From Novosphingobium sp. B 225 (GTDB lineage: Bacteria > Pseudomonadota > Alphaproteobacteria > Sphingomonadales > Sphingomonadaceae), in NCBI RefSeq assembly GCF_002198665.1, contig NZ_MWLM01000056.1, forward strand, positions 1-62,357: DNA of 62,357 nt, read 5' to 3'. Numbering within the stretch: the first letter of the stretch is position 1; each line of letters begins with the position of its first letter. The notes below the pieces were generated by a model. It saw only the letters and a list, made by a program, of their open reading frames with translations, did no database searches and had not been told where the DNA came from. Positions 56,390 to 62,357 of this stretch are shown in pieces. Both the position numbers and the translations under genes were made by a program.

Positions 56390-59300
56390 GCGGGCTCTAT
56401 CCGCTTACGCCCGAGCAGCGCCCGGCAGTCGATCCGGGCGAAGTGGTGTGGCTGTCTGCCTCGGCCGGGACGGGCAAAACACAGGTGCTTTCGGCACGCG
56501 TGCTGCGCCTGTTGCTGCAACCGCAGGTCAGCCCCAGTCAGGTGCTGTGCCTGACCTTCACCAAGGCCGGCGCAACCGAAATGGCGGCACGGATCAACGA
56601 AGTGCTGGCGCGCTGGGTGCGGGCGAGTGACACCGATCTGTTCCGTGACCTCGAAGCCATCGGCGCGCCTTCCGGTCCCGACGCCGTGGCCCGCGCACGC
56701 ACACTGTTCGCCGAAGTGCTCGATTGCCCGGGCGGCGGTCTCAGGATCGATACGATCCATGCCTTTGCCCAGTGGCTGCTCGCCGTCTTTCCGCATGAAG
56801 CCGGACTGACACCCGGCACCCGCGCGATGGAAGACCGCGACCGCGATCTGCTGCTACGCGAAGTCCTGGCCGATCTGCTCGTCACTGCCGAGCGCGAGAA
56901 CGATGTGGCTACGCTGGACGCTTTGGCAGAGCTGTCGGTCAGGCTTGGCCCCGATGCCGTGCAAGGCTACCTGCTGCGCTGCGCCGCCGCGCGAGAGGCG
57001 TGGGAAGGGGCGGGCGGTTGGCAGCCCCCGATGCGCGCCAATGTGCTGCGCCTGCTCGGCCTGCCGAGCGATGCCAGCGAGGCCGATCTGGCCGAATTGT
57101 GCAACGATGACATGTTCGATGTCGACGCCTTGCAGTGCTGCCTGTCCGCCTATTCGCAGTGGAACGGCAAGAAGGGCATGGCCGGGCGGGTGGTGATTGC
57201 CGATTGGCTTTCCGCAGGGCCGGCGCAGCGGTTGGAGCGGTTGGACGACCTGCATAAAGTGCTGTTCACTTTGAAGGACACCGTCCGTGACGTGTCTTCG
57301 CTCGAAAAGCTGGAAGGCTATTTCGGGCAAGCAGCAGAGGCGGTGCTGGCCTGCTCACTGGCGGTGCGCGAACGCCGCAATCTGTTGGGGTTGGCAGCTT
57401 TCCTTACCCCATCGCTCGAACTTGGTCGCAAGTTTGCGCTGGCTTGGGCCGATGCCAAGTCGCGGGCCGGGTTTATCGATTTTGACGATCAGATCCGGCA
57501 GGCCGCACAGTTGCTCACCACGTCGGGGCTGGCGGACTGGATTCGTTATAAGCTAGACCGCCGGTTCGATCATATCCTGGTTGACGAAGCGCAAGATACC
57601 AACGCTGCACAGTGGCGGATCATCGATGCGCTGACCGGCGATTTCTTCGCCGGAGAAGGCGCCCATGCCGACACGCTGCGCACGCTGTTCGTGGTCGGCG
57701 ATTACAAGCAGGCGATCTTCCGGTTTCAGGGGACCAGCCCCGAGAACTTTGAACAGGCCCGCGCGCGGGTCAAACAGGCGATGACCGGTCTGGCCGAAAA
57801 CATCGTCCAGCTGCGTCGCACCGATCTGGCCCGCGATCTGCGGGAGCTGGGGCTGGGTACGAGTTTCCGCACGGCGCGGTCGATTCTGGAATTCGTGGAT
57901 TTGGCGATTGGCCGGATTGGGCACGGCGCCTTCGGTCTGGTGCAGGAACCCGAACCGCATGTCGGGCAGGACCGGCCCGGGCTGGTCACGCTGTGGCAGG
58001 TCGTTGGCGCGCCAGCAGGCGGCGAGGATGAGGACGAGGAGGGCGACGAGGACTGGCTCGCCCGTTCCGACCGCCAGCTGGCAGACCGGATCGCGCAGCA
58101 GGTGCGCGCGTGGATGGAGCACGGCTATCCGCTGGTCAAAGGCACCAATCGCCGCGCTACGCCCGGCGACGTCATGGTGCTGGTCCGCAAGCGCAAGGAA
58201 CTGGCCGGGCTGATCGTGGCGCGGCTGCATGCAGCCGGAGTGGCGGTGGCCGGGGTGGACCGGCTGCGGCTGGCCGCACCGCTGGCGGTGCGCGATCTGA
58301 TGGCCGCGCTGCGGTTCGCCGCGCAGCCGCTCGATGATCTCAATCTTGCCTGCCTACTGGTTTCGCCGCTGATCGGCTGGGATCAGGACGATTTGCTGGC
58401 TCATGGCTACCGCCGAGATGGCATGGCTCTGTGGGACCATTTACGCCGCCAGCGCGGGGGCAAGACCGATGCGGCAATGGTGCAGCTGCTTGATCTGTTG
58501 CGGATCGCGGATTTCGAACCCCCGCAGGCGCTGCTGCACTGGTTGCTGATCGGGCCGTGGCAGGGGCGCCGCAAACTGGTCGCCCGGCTAGGGAGCGAAG
58601 CGAACGATCCGATCGACGAATTGCTTAACGCCGCCAGCGCCTTTGCCGCGAACGATGTGCCGAGCCTGCAAGGCTTCATCCGCTGGTTTGACGCCGGCGA
58701 GGGTGAGCTCAAGCGCGAGGCGACGCAGGGCGGAGACGAAGTGCGAGTGATGACCGTGCACGGATCGAAGGGCCTGCAAGCCCCGATCGTGATCCTGGCC
58801 GACGCGGCGGACAACCCCAATTCCTCGCGCTCCAGCCCGCTTGATCTGGTCGATCCGGCGGGCGAAAGGGAACGCAAAATTCCGCTGCCGTCGCTGTCCA
58901 AAGACGAGAAGCTGGGCCGTCTTGCCGAAGCCGAGGAACGCCAGCGCGCCGAAGAAATGCAGGAGCATTGGCGGCTGATGTACGTCGCCATGACCCGCGC
59001 GGAAGAGGCGCTGTTTGTCGCAGGGGCGCTGGGTGCCCGCGAAAAGGAGCCCGCGCCCGACAGTTGGTTTGCACGGCTGGCCGGGCTGTTTCAACCGGAG
59101 GAATGGCTGGAAGATTCGCTGTGGGGCGCACGCGCGGAACATGGAGAGCGGCCCGTTATTGCCGTCCCGCCCAAGTCTGCAGCGGTCAGCCAGCTGCCTT
59201 TGCTGCCGCCTTGGCTGGAACGCGCAGCGCCCGCCGAACCGCGCCCGCCGCGCCCGCTGGCGCCGTCGGCATTGGGCGAAGAGCAAAGCGCCGATCCGCC

Positions 59301-59844
59301 CTGGCCTCCGGGAGCGGGGCAAGCCGCCGCACGGCGCGGGATACTGATGCACCGATTGCTTGAACGTCTGCCCGACGTTGCAGCGGGCCAGCGCAAGGAG
59401 GCCGCGCAAGCCTGGCTGGCGCGCTCGGCCGCCGACCTGGCCGCTCCGGCCCGCGCGGAAATGGCCAGTGCCGCGCTGGCGGTGCTGGCTGAAAAGGCCT
59501 GGGCCGAGCTGTTCTCCCCCGATGCCTTGGCTGAAGTGCCGATCGCCGCGACGGTTGGCGAACAAGTGGTTGCGGGCACGATTGACCGGCTGCTGGTCGC
59601 CGGGGACCGAATTCGCCTGGTCGATTTCAAGACCGCCCGCCGCCCGCCCGCCTCGCTGGATGAAGTGCCGGTGGCGATCCTGCGCCAGATGGCTGCCTAT
59701 GCCGCAGCGCTGGAAGTGACCTATCCGGGCCGCCGTATCGAGGCCGCCTTGCTCTATACCCAGGTGCCGCGCCTGATCGAGATCCCAACGGAGCTGTTGG
59801 CGGTCCACAAGCAGGCATTGACCGGGGCGCAGGAAACCTTTTGA
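56386..59844 (+). CDS. addA: Double-strand break repair helicase AddA
   Basis: 1152-aa UvrD-type helicase with a C-terminal nuclease. Walker A is SASAGTGKTQVLSARVLRLL (about 24-43), motif II is HILVDEAQDTNAAQWRI, motif V/VI include VMTVHGSKGLQAPIVILADA and LMYVAMTRAEEALFVAG. The terminal nuclease domain has HRLLERLPDV and IRLVDFKTARRPP with catalytic Asp and Lys. ATG 56386 overlaps the addB stop by 4 bases. trxA follows 62 bases later with its own SD, so it may be cotranscribed. Confidence 0.95.
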   Translation: MSGLYPLTPEQRPAVDPGEVVWLSASAGTGKTQVLSARVLRLLLQPQVSPSQVLCLTFTKAGATEMAARINEVLARWVRASDTDLFRDLEAIGAPSGPDAVARARTLFAEVLDCPGGGLRIDTIHAFAQWLLAVFPHEAGLTPGTRAMEDRDRDLLLREVLADLLVTAERENDVATLDALAELSVRLGPDAVQGYLLRCAAAREAWEGAGGWQPPMRANVLRLLGLPSDASEADLAELCNDDMFDVDALQCCLSAYSQWNGKKGMAGRVVIADWLSAGPAQRLERLDDLHKVLFTLKDTVRDVSSLEKLEGYFGQAAEAVLACSLAVRERRNLLGLAAFLTPSLELGRKFALAWADAKSRAGFIDFDDQIRQAAQLLTTSGLADWIRYKLDRRFDHILVDEAQDTNAAQWRIIDALTGDFFAGEGAHADTLRTLFVVGDYKQAIFRFQGTSPENFEQARARVKQAMTGLAENIVQLRRTDLARDLRELGLGTSFRTARSILEFVDLAIGRIGHGAFGLVQEPEPHVGQDRPGLVTLWQVVGAPAGGEDEDEEGDEDWLARSDRQLADRIAQQVRAWMEHGYPLVKGTNRRATPGDVMVLVRKRKELAGLIVARLHAAGVAVAGVDRLRLAAPLAVRDLMAALRFAAQPLDDLNLACLLVSPLIGWDQDDLLAHGYRRDGMALWDHLRRQRGGKTDAAMVQLLDLLRIADFEPPQALLHWLLIGPWQGRRKLVARLGSEANDPIDELLNAASAFAANDVPSLQGFIRWFDAGEGELKREATQGGDEVRVMTVHGSKGLQAPIVILADAADNPNSSRSSPLDLVDPAGERERKIPLPSLSKDEKLGRLAEAEERQRAEEMQEHWRLMYVAMTRAEEALFVAGALGAREKEPAPDSWFARLAGLFQPEEWLEDSLWGARAEHGERPVIAVPPKSAAVSQLPLLPPWLERAAPAEPRPPRPLAPSALGEEQSADPPWPPGAGQAAARRGILMHRLLERLPDVAAGQRKEAAQAWLARSAADLAAPARAEMASAALAVLAEKAWAELFSPDALAEVPIAATVGEQVVAGTIDRLLVAGDRIRLVDFKTARRPPASLDEVPVAILRQMAAYAAALEVTYPGRRIEAALLYTQVPRLIEIPTELLAVHKQALTGAQETF

Positions 59845-59906
59845 CCCATGCCAATTGCCAAGCCGCCAATGCATCCTAGATTGGCAGCAACAGACAGGAG
59901 ATACCC

Positions 59907-60227
59907 ATGGCCACCAAAGCCGTAACCGATGACAGTTTCGCCGCCGACGTGCTCGCTTCCGACAAGCCCGTGCTGGTCGATTTCTGGGCCGACTGGTGCG
60001 GCCCGTGCAAGATGATCGCTCCCGCGCTGGAAGAAATCAGCGAGGAACTGGCGGCGCAGGTTTCGATCGTGAAGGTCGACATCATGGAAAACACCGACAT
60101 TTCCGCGAAGTACGGCGTGCAGTCGATCCCGCTGATGGTGCTGTTCAAGAACGGCGAGCCAGTTGCGCAGAAACTGGGCGCTGCGCCCAAGAGCCAGCTC
60201 AAGGGCTGGCTGGAAAGTGTGCTGTAA
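59907..60227 (+). CDS. trxA: Thioredoxin
   Basis: 106-aa dithiol reductase with the WCGPCK active site (Cys31, Cys34), the buried Asp in LVDFWADW and the cis-Pro in QSIPLMVLFKNG. No signal peptide, so cytosolic. It would recycle ArsC at the left end of the window, among many other clients. ACAGGAG precedes ATG 59907. The addBA-trx neighbourhood is conserved in alphaproteobacteria. Confidence 0.97.
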   Translation: MATKAVTDDSFAADVLASDKPVLVDFWADWCGPCKMIAPALEEISEELAAQVSIVKVDIMENTDISAKYGVQSIPLMVLFKNGEPVAQKLGAAPKSQLKGWLESVL

Positions 60228-60238
60228 GCTATTGAAAA

Positions 60239-60263
60239 GCCCTCTCCCCATGGGGGGGAGGGC
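60239..60263 (+). terminator. G/C-rich hairpin after trxA
   Basis: GCCCTC plus CCCC pairs with the G-run and GAGGGC around a short AT loop, just after the trxA stop. It has no U-run but lies at the end of the divL-trxA transcript. Confidence 0.45.
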
Positions 60264-60333
60264 CCACGAGAGGGGAGTGCGCGCCCTCGCCCCTCTCAAC
60301 TCCGGCTAGCGAGCAAACTCGCAAGCCTTCGTA

Positions 60334-60353
60334 TCTCTCCCCTGAAGGAGAGA
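60334..60353 (-). terminator. Hairpin after the inositol-phosphatase gene
   Basis: TCTCTCC / GGAGAGA with a 6-base loop, 14 bases past the stop of the minus-strand phosphatase gene. It lies between the converging transcripts. The preceding 60264-60333 is non-coding. Confidence 0.4.
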
Positions 60354-60366
60354 GAGCATTGGCGTC

Positions 60367-61164
60367 TCACATTCCCACCATCCGCCCAGCCAGTTCATCC
60401 CAAAGCGCCGGGCTGGCCGCGCCAATCAGGCTGGGCCGCAAATGTTCATCGACGCGGTAGGGTGAACCGTCCGGCCGTGCAACTTTGCCTCCGGCCTCGT
60501 TCACAAACAGTACCCCGGCGGCGTGATCCCAGGCCAGGGTGCGTTCGAAAATCGTGATGTCATTCTCGCCCAGCACGATCCGGGGATACTGTTCCGCTGC
60601 GCAGCGCGGAATATCGACCAGGGTATAGTGCGGGGCGATATGGGTTTTGAGTGCGGCGCGCCGCGCTGGATCGGCAAACACCAGTGAGATTGCGGCGATC
60701 GGCGGAGCTTCTCCGCTAGGGCGCGCGGAGATGCGATCCCCGTTGATCCACGCGCCTTGTCCGCGCTCTGCCGCGCAGAACCGCTGGTGCAGCGGATCAT
60801 AGATCCACCCGCCAATCGTTTCGCCCCGTTCCGCCAGCGCGATCAGAATTCCGAATGGCGGCTTGCCATTGGCGAAATTGTTGGTCCCGTCGAGCGGGTC
60901 GATAATCCAGCACAGCGCATCGCCCAGCCGGTCCAGCACCGTCGGATCGGCGTGCGCGGCTTCCTCACCCACTATCGCTGCTTCCGGCAGCAGTTGAGCG
61001 AGCAGGTCGGACAGGATCTGCTCGCTTTCATGATCCGCCACGGTCACCGCGTCGTCCGCCGCTTTCGCAACGATCTGGTCACTGGTCAGCGACTGGTAAT
61101 GCGGCAGGATCGCGCGCTCCGCTGCCTCGCGCATGATTGCTTCGACCGCAGTGGTAAGGCTCAT
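60367..61164 (-). CDS. Inositol monophosphatase family protein
   Basis: 265 aa. Mg-binding motifs of the family: GEEAAHAD (about 66-73), WIIDPLDGTNNFANG (about 86-100) and WDHAAGVLFVNEAGG (about 213-227). Candidates are SuhB-like inositol phosphatase, histidinol-phosphatase (HisN) or CysQ-like activity. Being coupled to argJ hints at amino-acid metabolism, but the sequence alone does not decide. ATG 61164 overlaps the argJ stop by 4 bases. Confidence 0.88.
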   Translation of the reverse strand: MSLTTAVEAIMREAAERAILPHYQSLTSDQIVAKAADDAVTVADHESEQILSDLLAQLLPEAAIVGEEAAHADPTVLDRLGDALCWIIDPLDGTNNFANGKPPFGILIALAERGETIGGWIYDPLHQRFCAAERGQGAWINGDRISARPSGEAPPIAAISLVFADPARRAALKTHIAPHYTLVDIPRCAAEQYPRIVLGENDITIFERTLAWDHAAGVLFVNEAGGKVARPDGSPYRVDEHLRPSLIGAASPALWDELAGRMVGM

Positions 61165-62357
61165 GAGCGGTAGTCTGCGTTGATCGAGATGTAGCCGTGG
61201 GTCAGATCGCAGGTCCATACCGTCGCGCGGCCTTCGCCCAGGCCCAGATCGACCTCGATAGAAATGTCCTGCCCCTTGAGGTGCGCGGCGACCGGGGTTT
61301 CGTCATAATCGGCCAGCGGCTGGCCTTCGCGCGCGGCCCAGGTGCCGCCGAAGCCGATTGATAGCTTGTCGCGGTCCGCCGGTTCGCCCGCCTTGCCCAC
61401 TGCCATCACCACGCGGCCCCAGTTGGCGTCCTCACCGGCAATCGCGGTTTTGACCAGCGGTGAGTTGGCGATGGAGAGGCCGACCCGCCGCGCGCTGTCA
61501 TCACTGACTGCGCCGGTCACGCTGACCGCGATGAATTTTTGTGCCCCTTCGCCATCGCGCACAACCAGATGGGCCAACTGGCGGCACACGTCCTCCAGCG
61601 CGGCGGCAAAAGCATCCACGCCAGGGCAGCCCTCACAGTTGATCTGCTGGTTGCCCGCCGCGCCGGTGGCAAAGGCCAGCACGGTGTCGCTGGTGGAGGT
61701 GTCGCTATCGACCGTGATGCAGCTGAAGGTGCGCTGGTTGGCGGCGCTCAGCAGTTCCTGCAAATAGGCGGGGGCGATTGCGACGTCGGTAAAAATGTAG
61801 CCCAGCATTGTCGCCATGTCTGGCGCGATCATCCCGCTGCCCTTGATGATCGCGGCCAGTGTTACGGTCCGGCCATCGACTACTGCCTGCGCCATCGCGC
61901 CCTTGGCAAAGGTATCGGTGGTGCCGATGGTGTTGGCCGCATCTTCCCAGCTGCACGGCTCGGCCAGCAAAGCCGCTTCGATCCCTGCGCGTGCCTTGTC
62001 CTTGGGCAGGGGCACACCGATCACGCCGGTGGAGGAGACGAACACCTGATCTTGCGGGCAGCCCAGATGGCCTGCGACTTGCGCCATGATAGCTTCAACT
62101 GCTTCACGCCCGCGATAGCCAGTAAAGGCGTTGGAATTGCCGGCATTGACTACCAGCGCCCGGGCGCGGCCTTGTTGGACTCCGATCCGGCCCAGCTCAA
62201 CCTCGGACGAGCAGCACACATTGCGGGTGAACACCCCCGCAACCGCTGTGCCTTCTGCCAATTCGACATAGGTCAGGTCACAGCGGCCCCAATCCTTGTA
62301 CCCGGCGCGCGCCACGCGCGGGGTAACGCCCGCAATTGCAGGCAGGGCGGGGAAGGG
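61161..62357 (-). CDS. argJ: Glutamate N-acetyltransferase/amino-acid acetyltransferase, 5' end outside the window
   Basis: Bifunctional ArgJ of the arginine pathway, 398 residues visible and open at the right edge. The missing N terminus is probably only about ten residues. The residues before VARAGYKDWGRCDL read PFPALPAIAGVTPR, typical of the ArgJ start region. The autocleavage site is in KGSGMIAPDMATML, whose Thr becomes the nucleophile of the beta chain. Other blocks: VVNAGNSNAFTG and CITVDSDTSTSDT. Carbamoyl phosphate from CarAB feeds the same pathway. Confidence 0.95.
   Translation of the reverse strand, partial: PFPALPAIAGVTPRVARAGYKDWGRCDLTYVELAEGTAVAGVFTRNVCCSSEVELGRIGVQQGRARALVVNAGNSNAFTGYRGREAVEAIMAQVAGHLGCPQDQVFVSSTGVIGVPLPKDKARAGIEAALLAEPCSWEDAANTIGTTDTFAKGAMAQAVVDGRTVTLAAIIKGSGMIAPDMATMLGYIFTDVAIAPAYLQELLSAANQRTFSCITVDSDTSTSDTVLAFATGAAGNQQINCEGCPGVDAFAAALEDVCRQLAHLVVRDGEGAQKFIAVSVTGAVSDDSARRVGLSIANSPLVKTAIAGEDANWGRVVMAVGKAGEPADRDKLSIGFGGTWAAREGQPLADYDETPVAAHLKGQDISIEVDLGLGEGRATVWTCDLTHGYISINADYRS

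Overview
The window is high-GC, densely packed chromosomal DNA. It looks like an alphaproteobacterium of the order Sphingomonadales (Erythrobacteraceae, Novosphingobium or Sphingopyxis type). The case rests on gene content: a DivL-type cell-cycle pseudokinase with Tyr in place of His, a RibB with a dead GTP cyclohydrolase II domain, an RpoD with a long acidic insert, a DUF4170 protein, the AmgK/MurU recycling pair and the two-subunit AddAB nuclease. No rRNA, tRNA, CRISPR array, insertion sequence or prophage was recognised by eye. Both window edges cut ordinary chromosome: the right edge lies inside argJ and the left edge lies downstream of an arsenic operon.

Layout. 1-2.8 kb: arsenic operon on the minus strand (arsR-arsI-arsC-acr3), interrupted by a perfect 66-bp palindrome. 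3-7 kb: housekeeping genes on the minus strand (rpsD, trmJ, nrdR, a small membrane protein, glyA, rpiB). 7-11.4 kb: an M28 peptidase with a multi-spanning membrane tail, then a coupled aldo/keto reductase and GMC oxidoreductase. 11.4-15.3 kb: rpoD and dnaG. 15.3-15.8 kb: a GIY-YIG gene bracketed by inverted repeat pairs. 15.8-22 kb: yqeY divergent from carA, an atypical small secreted protein, carB and greA. 22-26.2 kb: a DUF4170 gene, four small membrane or Lys/Ala-rich proteins resembling the enterobacterial YqjD/YqjE cassette, eno and a MarR-type regulator. 26.2-30.6 kb: an AT-richer regulatory stretch with two Crp/Fnr-type palindromes, a kinase-like gene with its partner, a frameshifted remnant of a second partner copy, and a DUF1214/DUF1254 pair. 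30.6-34.1 kb: aldo/keto reductase, ribH, ribB and an enoyl-CoA hydratase. 34.1-39.9 kb: HupE/UreJ-like protein, parvulin and two tandem DUF3604 lipoproteins. 40-46.7 kb: sthA, a phospholipase D, folE, a secreted protein, an S10 peptidase, a DUF3147 protein and a peroxiredoxin. 46.8-60.2 kb: a secreted protein, ahcY, divL, tsaE, amgK, murU, addB, addA and trxA. 60.3-62.4 kb: an inositol-phosphatase-family gene and argJ.

Many neighbouring genes overlap by 1-17 bases at stop/start junctions, often with GTG or TTG starts, so translational coupling is a repeated theme. The best targets for follow-up are: (1) a 27-bp REP-like palindrome family, eight copies in four inverted pairs, two of which flank a GIY-YIG nuclease gene; (2) a ribB whose protein carries an N-terminal helix-turn-helix, directly downstream of two 18-bp operator-like palindromes; (3) the DUF3604/parvulin/HupE block, which has no assigned pathway; (4) the DivL-like pseudokinase at the head of a cell-wall-recycling and DNA-repair gene string.
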